From Elizabethkingia sp. YR214 (GTDB taxonomy: Bacteria > Bacteroidota > Bacteroidia > Flavobacteriales > Weeksellaceae): a DNA stretch of 64,000 bases. Shown here one piece after another: positions 51,494 through 60,837 of this stretch. The notes under the pieces were generated by a model. It worked only from the letters and a program-made list of their open reading frames with translations, was not told the origin of the DNA and searched no databases. The position numbers and the translations under genes are program-made. Within the stretch, counting starts at the first letter, position 1. Every line of letters begins with the position of its first letter. The stretch is taken from NCBI RefSeq assembly GCF_003058195.1, contig NZ_QBUH01000001.1, positions 558,001 to 622,000 of the forward strand, read 5' to 3'.

Positions 51494-53026
51494 TCAAACA
51501 TTCCAAAATTCCCGATCCAGACTTCTGTATTGTATAGCTTCTGAAATGTGAGCTGTGGATAGGTTATGAGAATTTTCAAGATCAGCAATTGTTCTGGCAA
51601 CTTTTAGTATCCTGTCGTAGGCTCTGGCGGAAAGGTTTAATTTTTCCATAGCTGTTTTCAGTAGCTTCATGGACGCTTCATTGAGTTCACAGAACCGATC
51701 TATTTCTTTTGCACCCATTTGCGCATTATAATTTATGTCCAATTCAGTAAATCTGTCAGACTGAATTTTTCGGGCTTTAATAACACGTTGACGAATTTCA
51801 GAACTGGTTTCCCCTTTCTTTTTGTCAGAAAGTTGCTCAAAATCTACTTTGTCAACTTCGATATGAATATCGATACGGTCTAATAAAGGTCCTGAAATTT
51901 TATTCATATACCGTTGCATTTCAAAGGTTGAAGATGTGTTGTTGGGATCATCAGGGAAATAACCTGATGGACTTGGATTCATAGAGGCAACTAACATAAA
52001 ACTTGCAGGGTAATTCACCGTAAACCTAGCTCTGGATATATTTACCTCACGATCTTCGAGGGGCTGTCGCATCACTTCCAGCACACTGCGTTTGAATTCG
52101 GGCATTTCATCCAAGAATAATACACCATTATGGGCAAGTGAAATTTCTCCGGGCTGAGGATAACTTCCTCCACCCACCAGAGCGACGTCTGATATTGTGT
52201 GGTGAGGATTTCGAAAGGGTCTTATAGTAATTAGTGAGGCATTATTCTCTATTTTTCCGGCAACAGAATGTATTTTTGTCGTTTCCAGAGCTTCTTTTAA
52301 ATTCAGAGGAGGCAATATTCCGGGAAGTCTTTTTGCAAGCATGGTTTTTCCACTTCCGGGAGGACCGATTAATATAATATTATGCCCTCCTGCAGCAGCT
52401 ATTTCTAAAGCCCTTTTCGCCATTTCCTGACCTTTTACTTCACTAAAATCCGAACTAAAATTATCAGTCTTTTGTTCAAATTCTTTTTGAACATCGAATT
52501 CTGTTTTGGGTAAAGGTTTATCCTGGTCGAAGAAATCTATAACCTCTTTAATATTAGTGATACCATAGACATCCAGCTTATTTGTAATAGCAGCCTCTTG
52601 TGCATTTTGTTTAGGTAAGATAATTCCCTTGAATCCTTCTTCAGCGGCCTGAAGAGCAATTGGAAGAATGCCTTTTAGTGGCTGTAAACCTCCGTCCAGA
52701 GATAATTCTCCCATGATAATATATTTATCAAGATTTTCGGCTTTTATAGAATTGTTTGCAGCTAATATACCAATAGCAATTGTGAGATCATAGGCAGAAC
52801 CTTCTTTGCGAAGATCGGCAGGTGCCATATTGATGGTAATTTTCTTTCCAGGAAGCTTATATCCTACATTTTTTAGAGCAGCAGAAATTCTGTGACTGCT
52901 TTCTTTAATGGCATTGTCTGGTAAGCCAACAAGATAATAGCCAACACCTTTATCGATATTGACTTCTACAGTAATACAACGGGCAGAGATACCATGTATG
53001 GCACTTCCATAAACTTTCACTAACAT
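51494..53026 (-). CDS. comM: YifB/ComM-type Mg-chelatase-like AAA+ ATPase
   Basis: A 510-residue protein with an N-terminal Lon-like substrate domain (about 1-180), an AAA+ module with Walker A GPPGSGKT at 221-228 and a C-terminal Mg-chelatase-like region (DRIDIHIEVDKVDF, ARAYDRILKVARTIADL). ComM is a hexameric helicase that promotes branch migration during natural transformation in Vibrio and Haemophilus. The neighbourhood of dprA supports this role. The name YifB is equally used. Confidence 0.92.
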   Translation of the reverse strand: MLVKVYGSAIHGISARCITVEVNIDKGVGYYLVGLPDNAIKESSHRISAALKNVGYKLPGKKITINMAPADLRKEGSAYDLTIAIGILAANNSIKAENLDKYIIMGELSLDGGLQPLKGILPIALQAAEEGFKGIILPKQNAQEAAITNKLDVYGITNIKEVIDFFDQDKPLPKTEFDVQKEFEQKTDNFSSDFSEVKGQEMAKRALEIAAAGGHNIILIGPPGSGKTMLAKRLPGILPPLNLKEALETTKIHSVAGKIENNASLITIRPFRNPHHTISDVALVGGGSYPQPGEISLAHNGVLFLDEMPEFKRSVLEVMRQPLEDREVNISRARFTVNYPASFMLVASMNPSPSGYFPDDPNNTSSTFEMQRYMNKISGPLLDRIDIHIEVDKVDFEQLSDKKKGETSSEIRQRVIKARKIQSDRFTELDINYNAQMGAKEIDRFCELNEASMKLLKTAMEKLNLSARAYDRILKVARTIADLENSHNLSTAHISEAIQYRSLDREFWNV

Positions 53027-53147
53027 ATATTTTTAATCATTTGTTAGTGAAAGGTATAAAAAATAAATTAATATATAGAATTGTGTTTTATATTTATGTT
53101 TATTTGGTTAAAAAAATGATTTAATTTATACTGTTATAATTAATAAA

Positions 53148-53181
53148 GGCGGATAACCTTTTTGATTCAGAATTACCCGCC
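53148..53181 (-). terminator. Possible terminator after the fimbrillin-like gene
   Basis: GGCGGATAA (53148-53156) pairs with TTACCCGCC (53173-53181) with one mismatch. On the minus strand it is followed by a short T-rich stretch. It lies about 40 bases beyond the fimbrillin-like stop. Confidence 0.4.
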
Positions 53182-53222
53182 ATTTACAAACAAATGATGA
53201 AGTTGTTAAACTTATTTTCTAT

Positions 53223-54965
53223 TTAAGTATTCGGAGTTGATGTTGTTCTTACACAACGAACCATACGGCCTTCGGTTTTGGCTCCGGATCTCACTTCTGC
53301 ATTACTCCAGCCTACAAACCACGCAAATCTGGAATAACTCATGTACCAATAATTGGCATTGTTGGTGTTAACAGAAGTAGAAGACCAGTAATATGCGCCA
53401 CCGCCGCCTAGGGCACCCAGAAAAATTCCTCCGGGAGAATCACTTACACTTGTACCTCCTAAAAACCCGGGTGCAGTTCGATATCCGTAAAAAGAAAGAA
53501 ATAGTCTTTGGGAATTTGTGGGGAAGGATGTATTTAAACTATTTCCTGCATCCAGATTATATACAGCACTAAAATTTGCACCTAAGAATAATCCATAATT
53601 TTCTTTTTTGTCATCAGGTTGCCCCAAATTACTGAATTCAGTATTGGTAGGCATACGCCACATTCCTTCAGGATAAACTTTAGAACATGCATCAGTATTG
53701 TCAGATGAAGATCCGTTTGGTGTTGCTGCCATCCAGTTCCAGTATTCTATGTCTTTGTCTGGCTGAGAATATTCATTATCCGGTCGGAAACGATATTTAT
53801 CAGCTTGAGAGGAATAGATTAAGTTTGTACGCGCCCATAATAATCCCTTTAGTCTGACACCTGACTCTATCAGGCGTACATTGAGGGTATAACGGTTTCC
53901 TAAAGCAGGTGTAACTGGGATATTGCTATACGGTACGATACTGTTGCTAAAGCTTCGTGTGCTGTTGTCATCCATGTTAAGATCTAGCTGATTCAGTCTT
54001 ATTCTTAGATTATTTGACGGTACAGGTGCTGAGCTTACAGTATAGAAAGTTGCTGTTTTAGTAGCTCCGGCTGCACCACCGGCTCCAGCTTTGTTAACCA
54101 TATTAGCGCCTGTTACTGCGGATACATTCTGAAGGTTAGAATATTGTCCGGTAAGTACATTAAGGTCTCCTGTTTTAATTATGCTGGAAAAAGCAGATCC
54201 GGTACCTGTTCCAACTTCTACTGAGGTTGTATTATTGATGGTTCCAAACATTCCTCTTGTATCCAAATCTAATTGTATACGTGCTGTGTTGCGCTTAAGG
54301 ACAATGCTCATATTGTTTTGTCCATATTGTGCATTTATAGTTCCCTGGTTCCATAATACGTCTTTGTTGGCCAACGAAGCTGCAGAAACAATTCCCGTAG
54401 CAGTATTCACTGATGGTGTCGAATTGTCGTTTGTAGAGACAATATACCATTTGTATTGTTTTCCTGCATCTACCTGGATATTTGGATTTGTTCCTGAAGT
54501 TGCATCAACATTTTTTATAAGTGTGTTGCTTGCAGCATCATAAATTAACAAACGATACTTTGTACCTGTTATCATAGGGGTATTGGTTACCGCAGCCATA
54601 GCTCCTGTATATGAAGATGTAAGAGAGGCTGATAACCCTTGTGATTTATCAGATGTAATCTGACCTTCAGCGCTGATCAGGGCATCGAAATTTTCCGTTG
54701 AAATTACTTTTTCTGGAGCAATTGAAGCCGATGAAGATTTTCCTGTATTTTTTATAGATGCAGTAGCGAGGTTCGTTATATTTTCCTCTTCCTCGATACC
54801 AGCAATATTAAAGCTTAGAAATGTTCCTTGCATTCCTGCATTTCCATCCGGGTTTTTGGTTTCTTCATCCCTTGATGAACAAGAGATGAAGCTGAGTAGC
54901 AGAGTTCCTGTAAAAATAAAAGAACTCGTTGCCTTAATTAGATTTTTGTGTATAGATGTATTCAT
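53223..54965 (-). CDS. Fimbrillin-like lipoprotein with FISUMP-like C-terminal domain
   Basis: A 580-residue surface protein. The signal peptide ends LLSFISC, so Cys29 is probably lipidated. Residues 50-375 resemble Bacteroidota fimbrillins (Mfa/FimA type): VDAGKQYKWYIVSTND, MSIVLKRNTARIQLDLDTRG and YTLNVRL. Residues 380-575 resemble the FISUMP domain (Fibrobacter major paralogous domain): KGLLWARTNL, YPEGMWRMPTNTEF, GGGGAYYWSST and GRMVRCVR. An adhesin or pilus-tip role is inferred; FISUMP function is unknown. A 73-residue peptide gene lies 32 bases upstream, in the same unit. Confidence 0.78.
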   Translation of the reverse strand: MNTSIHKNLIKATSSFIFTGTLLLSFISCSSRDEETKNPDGNAGMQGTFLSFNIAGIEEEENITNLATASIKNTGKSSSASIAPEKVISTENFDALISAEGQITSDKSQGLSASLTSSYTGAMAAVTNTPMITGTKYRLLIYDAASNTLIKNVDATSGTNPNIQVDAGKQYKWYIVSTNDNSTPSVNTATGIVSAASLANKDVLWNQGTINAQYGQNNMSIVLKRNTARIQLDLDTRGMFGTINNTTSVEVGTGTGSAFSSIIKTGDLNVLTGQYSNLQNVSAVTGANMVNKAGAGGAAGATKTATFYTVSSAPVPSNNLRIRLNQLDLNMDDNSTRSFSNSIVPYSNIPVTPALGNRYTLNVRLIESGVRLKGLLWARTNLIYSSQADKYRFRPDNEYSQPDKDIEYWNWMAATPNGSSSDNTDACSKVYPEGMWRMPTNTEFSNLGQPDDKKENYGLFLGANFSAVYNLDAGNSLNTSFPTNSQRLFLSFYGYRTAPGFLGGTSVSDSPGGIFLGALGGGGAYYWSSTSVNTNNANYWYMSYSRFAWFVGWSNAEVRSGAKTEGRMVRCVRTTSTPNT

Positions 54966-54997
54966 AATTGTGTTTTACCTGATTAATGAGCTTTTAA

Positions 54998-55219
54998 TTA
55001 CAAGTCAAAATCTTTACCGCCCAGACTTCCACCATCATTCCAGTCTTCGACCTGTGGTGTATTGGGAGAGCCTGCATCTCCGGGGTTTAAAGTGGCTGAT
55101 GTTGCGGCGAAACCGTGCTCCATTTCTATTAAAATGACTTCTAATGCAGGTGGAGTGTATGCCTTTTTGCCGGAAGCATAAATCTCAGGTAAGACATGTT
55201 TGTTTTTCTCTTTTTTCAT
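54998..55219 (-). CDS. Small peptide precursor-like protein upstream of the fimbrillin gene
   Basis: A 73-residue protein without Sec signal. The first 23 residues are Lys-rich, then YTPPALEVILIEMEHGFAA forms a conserved-looking core, and the remainder (SATLNPGDAGSPNTPQ, then EDWNDGGSLGGKDFDL) is Gly/Asp/Asn-rich. This leader-core-acidic-tail layout (K-x-YxPP-x2-EV) recalls small Bacteroidota proteins encoded next to fimbrillin or signalling genes. I recall the pattern but cannot name a family. The start is the ATG at 55219, not the GTG one codon upstream. It is cotranscribed with the fimbrillin-like gene. Confidence 0.65.
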   Translation of the reverse strand: MKKEKNKHVLPEIYASGKKAYTPPALEVILIEMEHGFAATSATLNPGDAGSPNTPQVEDWNDGGSLGGKDFDL

Positions 55220-55351
55220 CACTCTGATTTTTAATGTTTTATGCCGTAAAATTAGAATGATGACAGGCTTGGCTGTTAGTATTGTAAAAGCAGAATTCTG
55301 GAAAATTGCTTTTGTTTGAATTTTAACTTGTTGTTTATCAGTGTTTTGTGA

Positions 55352-56905
55352 TTATTTGTTTTTTCTTTTTAATGTTCTTATAAACTCAGAAGGGGACAGT
55401 CCTACTTCTTTTTTGAATATATAAGCAAACCGGCTTTGTGAAGAAAAGCCACCTATGTCTGCCAAATAACTGATTTTGTAATTCTGAAATTTAGGTTCTT
55501 TACAGAGGCAATGGACAATGTATTTTATTTTCAGGCCATTAATATAATCGTTGAAATTTTTATTCCGGTGGGCTTTCAGGAGGTAGTGTACATACTTTGT
55601 ATTGGTATCAAGAATCGATGCAAGGTTTGAAAGAGTAAAGTTTTTTGCCATAAAATCGGTACTGGTTTCAAATTGGTTTAATTTTTCCAAAAGCTCAGAT
55701 TCTTTAGCTTCAGAAATAAGAGTAGATGTCCGGGTAATGTTTTCGTAATTGAGATTTATAAAACTAAAGTTTTCAGTAGGCTGTATGTCATTTTCAGATA
55801 CATGCTTTATTTTCTTAATGAAGGCAATTCCAACGTTTTCTGTATGATTTGGAGGTCTTTTCTTATATGTTTTTTTATCTTTTATAATAATATATAAGGT
55901 TATAATAGCGGTTAGCAGGATAAAAAAGCTTTTCCAATGTTCTATCTGGCTATTCTGATCGGTAACTTTTTTTTCTTCCCGCTCAATCTCCAGCTCATTT
56001 ACTTTTTGAATTTCGGTTAAGATCTTTTTGAAGAACTCTTTGAAACTTTTAGAGCTGCGATCGTCCAATTGGCTAATTTTGCTTAGAATTTTCTCTTCTG
56101 AAATTCGCTTGGCTAATACCTGATAACCTTTTTTTTCTGCAATTTTTTCTGCAGAATCAAACAACTCCCGGGCTTCTTCTCTTTTGTTTTCTTTTGTTGC
56201 TATCATTGCTTTGCACAGATCATAATAGGGTGTCTGATAGTGGGTGGCAATATTTATATTCTTTAAATAGAGCTCTGTTTTTTCAAAATTTTTTTTAGCC
56301 TCGTGGAGATTATTGTTTTTTAAATAATCATATGCAATGATATTATGCTCCAAAGCGAGATCAATTTTTTGCTGAAAAATAAAGGGCTTCGACTCGGGGA
56401 GGTTTAAATATTTTTTCTTTAACAGGTCTATGTTTTCCTGATGGTATAAGATGGCTAAATGAAACTGGTTACTATGCTCCATTCTTCGAGCCTTATACAG
56501 GTTAGTCATTATATAAGAATCTATCTTGTCCAGAGAATTAGAAAAAGAACATGCTATCCCCCAATATTCATTGGCTTTATTAGGGAAACCTATACTCCGG
56601 TATATATCACTCAGAAAATAATTAATGACAAAACGTTCCTTGTTATGATGATTCTTTAATGCGTAATAATTGGCTTGTTCATAAAGTTTAATGGCGTCAG
56701 TATATCTTATCTGTTTGTAGAGGGAATCTGCCATTTGTGTATATGTCAGTATCTTTTCCTGATCTGTGCGTGGTGTTGAGAGGAGAGAGTTAGTGTCTAA
56801 ATAGTAGAGCTTTCGGATATATCCAGAGATATTGAAGCTGTCTGTTGCTTGTGCAAATGTAAATGCAGAAAATAGCATCAGAGCGTAAAAATATTTTATC
56901 ATCAT
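55352..56905 (-). CDS. TPR-membrane-AraC regulator
   Basis: A 517-residue one-protein sensor. A signal peptide (about 1-18) is followed by a periplasmic region of TPR-like helical repeats (about 40-300, ADSLYKQIRYTDAIKLYEQANYYALKNHHN), a membrane helix (about 320-341) and a cytoplasmic C-terminal AraC DNA-binding domain (about 415-515, with FSSQSRFAYIFKKEVGLSPSEFIRTLK). This layout is common in Bacteroidota regulators of surface proteins. Its likely target is the peptide/fimbrillin unit that starts 129 bases downstream on the same strand. The signal sensed is unknown. Confidence 0.88.
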   Translation of the reverse strand: MMIKYFYALMLFSAFTFAQATDSFNISGYIRKLYYLDTNSLLSTPRTDQEKILTYTQMADSLYKQIRYTDAIKLYEQANYYALKNHHNKERFVINYFLSDIYRSIGFPNKANEYWGIACSFSNSLDKIDSYIMTNLYKARRMEHSNQFHLAILYHQENIDLLKKKYLNLPESKPFIFQQKIDLALEHNIIAYDYLKNNNLHEAKKNFEKTELYLKNINIATHYQTPYYDLCKAMIATKENKREEARELFDSAEKIAEKKGYQVLAKRISEEKILSKISQLDDRSSKSFKEFFKKILTEIQKVNELEIEREEKKVTDQNSQIEHWKSFFILLTAIITLYIIIKDKKTYKKRPPNHTENVGIAFIKKIKHVSENDIQPTENFSFINLNYENITRTSTLISEAKESELLEKLNQFETSTDFMAKNFTLSNLASILDTNTKYVHYLLKAHRNKNFNDYINGLKIKYIVHCLCKEPKFQNYKISYLADIGGFSSQSRFAYIFKKEVGLSPSEFIRTLKRKNK

Positions 56906-56907
56906 TC

Positions 56908-56929
56908 CTTTGTTTGTGTAAAAACAAAG
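56908..56929 (-). repeat. Inverted repeat in the leader of the AraC-type regulator
   Basis: CTTTGTTT (56908-56915) and AAACAAAG (56922-56929) are perfect inverted repeats with a six-base loop, directly before the ATG at 56905. It may be an autoregulatory operator or an RNA hairpin that limits translation. Confidence 0.45.
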
Positions 56930-57056
56930 AAAGGAAGAAGCTTTCTCTAATACATTGTTATTTGTATTAAATGTTGGACAGTTTTCTGGAATATTGTAAA
57001 AAAAGGAGGACTTAATTCCAGAAAACAGATCATAATTTGACGTAATTTCTGAAAAC

Positions 57057-57084
57057 TAAAAAAAACAGGGTGAAATTCCCTGTT
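57057..57084 (-). terminator. Terminator after the mannose-1-phosphate guanylyltransferase gene
   Basis: AACAGGG (57064-57070) and CCCTGTT (57078-57084) form the stem. In the minus direction a run of about nine T residues follows, in the right order for intrinsic termination. It lies about 100 bases beyond the stop codon. Confidence 0.75.
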
Positions 57085-57182
57085 GTCTTTTTAGTTATAT
57101 CTTAATGTATATTGCTGAAAAGCGCACTGAAAAGATAAATTTTATAGCGCTTTGGGCTAATAAAAGAAAAATAAAAATATGT

Positions 57183-58265
57183 TTAGATGAATTTATCTCC
57201 CTTTTTTGTTGTTTTCAGATCAATTACATAATCTTTAATTTCCTGATCGTGACTTCGAGGACAAATTAGTAATGCTTTATCAGTGTCTACAACGATATAA
57301 TCATTTAATCCGTCTATGATTACAGCCTTATTTTTATTTTTAATGTGTATGATATTACCTGTAGAAGCATAAGACAATACATATTTAGAATTTTCAGCAT
57401 TGTTATGTTCATTCTTTTCAGCATTTTCAAATACCGATGTCCATGTACCCAAGTCGGACCAGCCTAAATCAGCTGGAATCACAGCTACATTTTTAGTTTT
57501 TTCCAGAATACCGTTGTCAATGGAGATTTTCTGAACCTTTGGATAAATGGTTTCAATACATGTTTTTTCAGACTCATTGTTGTATTCACATTCTGTGAAT
57601 TGCTGATACATTTCAGGAAGGTTATCTTGAAATGCTTTCAGGATATCCTGAACATTCCATACAAATATTCCGGCATTCCAAAGGAAGTCTCCAGATTCAA
57701 TAAGTGTTTTGGCTACTTCTAGAGTCGGTTTTTCAGTAAAGGTTTTTACTTTGAAAACATTTTGCCCTTTTTTTTCTAAAAACTGAATGTAGCCATAGCC
57801 TGTTTCCGGGCGTGTCGGTTGTATACCAATAGTTACAAGTGTATGATTTGTATTTGCTTCTTCAAAAGCAAGTTCGACAGTGTTTAAGAAAACGTCTTCT
57901 TTTAAAATAAGATGATCTGAAGGAAGGACCGTTATTACAGCATTAGGGTTAATTTCCGCTATTTTCATACCCATGAAAATATTACAAGCTGCAGTATTCT
58001 TCATCACTGGCTCGCCAACAATATTTTCTGGTTTTAATTCTGGTAACTGATTTTGTACCACGCTAACATGCTCGCTGCTGGTAATAACAAAAATATTTTC
58101 AACAGGAACAATTTTGCTGATCCTGTCATAAGTTTGCTGAATCATGGTACGTCCTACCCCTAATATATCCTGAAATTGCTTTGGAAACTTGGAGGTACTG
58201 ATAGGCCAGAATCTACTGCCTACACCCCCTGCCATTATTACACAATATCTGTTTTCAATCATCAT
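57183..58265 (-). CDS. Mannose-1-phosphate guanylyltransferase
   Basis: A 360-residue nucleotidyltransferase that makes GDP-mannose from GTP and mannose-1-phosphate, a donor for O-antigen, capsule and protein glycosylation. The N-terminal signature is MAGGVGSRFWPISTSKFPKQF, then VLPSDHLI, FTEKPTLE and WNAGIFVW in the usual order. The C-terminal isomerase domain of bifunctional ManC is absent; the length fits the single-function class. The start overlaps the SprT-like gene by 11 bases and has two adjacent ATGs. Confidence 0.93.
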   Translation of the reverse strand: MMIENRYCVIMAGGVGSRFWPISTSKFPKQFQDILGVGRTMIQQTYDRISKIVPVENIFVITSSEHVSVVQNQLPELKPENIVGEPVMKNTAACNIFMGMKIAEINPNAVITVLPSDHLILKEDVFLNTVELAFEEANTNHTLVTIGIQPTRPETGYGYIQFLEKKGQNVFKVKTFTEKPTLEVAKTLIESGDFLWNAGIFVWNVQDILKAFQDNLPEMYQQFTECEYNNESEKTCIETIYPKVQKISIDNGILEKTKNVAVIPADLGWSDLGTWTSVFENAEKNEHNNAENSKYVLSYASTGNIIHIKNKNKAVIIDGLNDYIVVDTDKALLICPRSHDQEIKDYVIDLKTTKKGDKFI

Positions 58266-58842
58266 GAGTCAATTTTTTAACCTGAACACAGGTTCGGAAT
58301 AAATATTTTTTTCCCGAATGCAGGTTTTTGCAAATATAGCGTTTTTTCCTTACTTCGAGGATTTCAAAAGTCTGATTTTGATATTCAAAAATATGGCCAG
58401 GATCCAGATCTTCAATAAAATCCTCATTTGTATTTTTACTGAAATAACGAACTATCTCTGGCGTTGCCATATAGTTTGCTTTTGGGGTTTTAGAAAAAGC
58501 CATTACCATTGGGCGGAAATCTTCTTCATAAATATTCAGACTCTCTAGTAAAAGATTACGATAGCACGTTTTCCATTCCTTACCGTGTGGTAATATTTTT
58601 TTGTCCGCAGAGAATGTAATGAGATGTGCAATTTCATGTGTTAATACAAAGAAAAAGAGCTGTGGTTCCAGATCTCCATTAATCGATATTTGCTGGGTTT
58701 CACCGGAGCGATAACGATAATCACCAAGTTTAGAGTTTCGTTTCTTTGTTATTCTGATATGGCAGGAATAAGGTTTCAGCCATTTTTCGATAAAGAAAAC
58801 GGACCCTTCCGGAAGGTATTTTTGTAAGACTTGCAGACTCAT
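58255..58842 (-). CDS. SprT-like metalloprotein
   Basis: A 195-residue protein with the zinc motif HEIAH at residues 69-73 (HExxH) in FVLTHEIAHLITF. Downstream HGKEW supplies the expected third His. SprT/Spartan proteins are zinc metallopeptidases; eukaryotic Spartan clears DNA-protein crosslinks, while the bacterial role is open. The ATG at 58842 is chosen over a TTG at 58851. It is directly upstream of, and overlaps, the mannose-1-phosphate guanylyltransferase gene, with no evident functional link. Confidence 0.88.
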   Translation of the reverse strand: MSLQVLQKYLPEGSVFFIEKWLKPYSCHIRITKKRNSKLGDYRYRSGETQQISINGDLEPQLFFFVLTHEIAHLITFSADKKILPHGKEWKTCYRNLLLESLNIYEEDFRPMVMAFSKTPKANYMATPEIVRYFSKNTNEDFIEDLDPGHIFEYQNQTFEILEVRKKRYICKNLHSGKKYLFRTCVQVKKLTHDD

Positions 58843-58895
58843 GACTTTCAAACAAAGGTCTTAATTTTTTCGTTAGAATCAATACCTTTATTTAA

Positions 58896-58903
58896 TACAT
58901 TTG
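58896..58903 (+). promoter_or_regulatory. -7 promoter box of the serine hydrolase gene
   Basis: TACATTTG matches TAnnTTTG exactly, 21 bases before the ATG at 58925. No clear -33 element. Confidence 0.5.
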
Positions 58904-58924
58904 TAAGAAACAACGACAGAAAAT

Positions 58925-60058
58925 ATGCTGAGTATAATTGTAGGTATTGTAGTTCTTCTTATTATCATTTGTTTTGTATTAGGGTATGGTTATCTCTTTA
59001 CAGCCGTAAGGAAAACCTATTTTAAAGGAAAGACCGGAGCGCATATTTTTGATGGTCAGGACTTTTCCTCCAATACTATTGGAAACGGAAACATTCTGCC
59101 ATGGGAGAAGGCGTCGGACTATAATCAGATTTCACTTCCTCAAAAGCTTTTAGTGCATCTCAATAAAACCAAAAGCGTTTCTTTTCTTGTTATTAAAGAT
59201 GGAAAACTTTTAAGTGAAAACTATTGGCAGGGAAAGAATCAGTCCTCCAGAACTAATTCTTTTTCTATGGCTAAGAGTGTCACCGTTATGCTTTTAGGAT
59301 GTGCAATTCAGGATAGAAAAATAGAAAGTACAGATATTAAATTATCCTATTTTTATCCCGAATTTGCTAAAGACCCAAAGGGGAAAGACTGCACACTTGG
59401 TAATCTTTCGGCAATGGAAAGTGGGCTGGACTGGGACGAAAATTATGCAAATCCGTTTAAACCAAATGCAAAAGCTTATTATGGGGATGATCTTGCAGAT
59501 TTTATGCTGAAAAGAAAATTTAAAGCAGTGTCCGGAACTCAGTTTGAATACCAAAGCGGTACCACGCAACTTTTAGGCTTTGCAATTCGTAAAGCAATAG
59601 GAGAGAGCCTGAGTAGTTATGCTTCCGAAAAGCTTTGGAAACCATTAGGGATGGAATACCCTGCTTTCTGGAATCTCGACAGAGAAAAAGGTATGGAGAA
59701 AACCTATTGCTGTATCAATGCGGCATCAAGGGACTTTGCAAAATTTGGACAATTACTTCTTGATAACGGAGTATATAATGGGCAGCAACTTCTGAGTTCG
59801 GAATTTGTGCAAAAAATGATTACTGGAACAAAGTTATCGAAGGAATCCTATGGTAATGGGATCTGGGTGAATAATGATGCAAAAATTAAACATTATTATT
59901 TGCGGGGATTATATGGGCAGTATGTAATTTGTATTCCTGATTATAATATGATTGTTGTGAGAACGGGTTCCTCCAGAGACGAAGCTAAAGATACCAAGGA
60001 ACGTCCTGAAGAAGTTGAGATGTTTGTAAATGAAGCAGTGGCCTTATTCGGAAAGTAA
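58925..60058 (+). CDS. Serine hydrolase of the class C beta-lactamase family
   Basis: A 377-residue membrane-anchored enzyme. One N-terminal helix (about 3-25) faces the periplasm, then the catalytic domain with SMAK (Ser114, Lys117; SxxK) and YQS in FEYQSGTTQLLG at the YxN position. A C-terminal LYGQYV segment stands where KTG would be. The family includes esterases and 6-aminohexanoate-dimer hydrolases as well as beta-lactamases; the atypical motifs make true beta-lactamase activity unlikely. It is a single gene with a -7 box. Confidence 0.88.
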   Translation: MLSIIVGIVVLLIIICFVLGYGYLFTAVRKTYFKGKTGAHIFDGQDFSSNTIGNGNILPWEKASDYNQISLPQKLLVHLNKTKSVSFLVIKDGKLLSENYWQGKNQSSRTNSFSMAKSVTVMLLGCAIQDRKIESTDIKLSYFYPEFAKDPKGKDCTLGNLSAMESGLDWDENYANPFKPNAKAYYGDDLADFMLKRKFKAVSGTQFEYQSGTTQLLGFAIRKAIGESLSSYASEKLWKPLGMEYPAFWNLDREKGMEKTYCCINAASRDFAKFGQLLLDNGVYNGQQLLSSEFVQKMITGTKLSKESYGNGIWVNNDAKIKHYYLRGLYGQYVICIPDYNMIVVRTGSSRDEAKDTKERPEEVEMFVNEAVALFGK

Positions 60059-60141
60059 ATTTATATTTTGTTAAATTGCATACTTCATAGCAGGAGCGTT
60101 ATTCAATTTGTGAGTTTCACTCTGGCGGAAAATTATACAAA

Positions 60142-60837
60142 ATGATCCAAAATATTCCTTTTGAAAAAATTCTATTTTTAGATATTGAAACTGTACCACA
60201 GGCTGGTAACTGGTCCGATTTGGATGAAGCAACACAGAAGTTATGGGACAAGAAAACAAGATTTCAAAGAAAAGAAGATGTTTCAGCTGATGAATTTTAT
60301 GAAGACAGAGGTGGGATAATGTCTGAGTTTGGTAAGATTGTTTGCATTTCTGTAGGAATGCTCGCAAAGTCCGGAAAGTTGAAGATTCATTCATTTAGTG
60401 GGCACGACGAAAAGAAGCTGCTGGAAGAATTTGGAGAAATGTTCAATAACCCACGAATGAATCAGGTGGTACTATGTGCACATAACGGAAAAGAATTCGA
60501 TTTTCCTTATATATCGAGAAGAATGTTGATTAATCAGATGCAGCCCCCGGTTCCGTTACAAATGTTTGGTAAGAAGCCGTGGGAAATTCCACATATAGAT
60601 ACAATGGAACTCTGGAAATTTGGTGACTGGAAAAATTTTGTTTCGTTAGAATTATTAGCACATATATTTGGTGTTCCGACACCTAAAGATGATATAGACG
60701 GATCTATGGTCGCGTCAATTTATTATATAGAAAAAGACTTAGAACGTATTCGTGTGTATTGTGAAAAAGATGTCTTAACTTTGTGCAACGTTTTCAGGAA
60801 GATGCGGCAAGAGGATTTGTTGCAGCGTGAAGACTAA
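60142..60837 (+). CDS. DEDD-type 3'-5' exonuclease, PolB-like
   Basis: A 231-residue protein with the RNase H-like exonuclease fold. Motif I is LFLDIETVP (DxE), motif II CAHNGKEFDFPYI, and motif III VYCEKDVLTL, as in the proofreading domain of family B DNA polymerases (predicted PolB-type exonuclease family PF10108). A role in DNA repair or RNA trimming is possible but not known. It lies 20 bases upstream of the SufT-like gene on the same strand. Confidence 0.88.
   Translation: MIQNIPFEKILFLDIETVPQAGNWSDLDEATQKLWDKKTRFQRKEDVSADEFYEDRGGIMSEFGKIVCISVGMLAKSGKLKIHSFSGHDEKKLLEEFGEMFNNPRMNQVVLCAHNGKEFDFPYISRRMLINQMQPPVPLQMFGKKPWEIPHIDTMELWKFGDWKNFVSLELLAHIFGVPTPKDDIDGSMVASIYYIEKDLERIRVYCEKDVLTLCNVFRKMRQEDLLQRED

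Noticed and set aside
58925-60058. Beta-lactamase resistance gene
   Set aside because: SxxK is present but the YxN position reads YQS and no KTG is found; a general serine hydrolase is the safer call.
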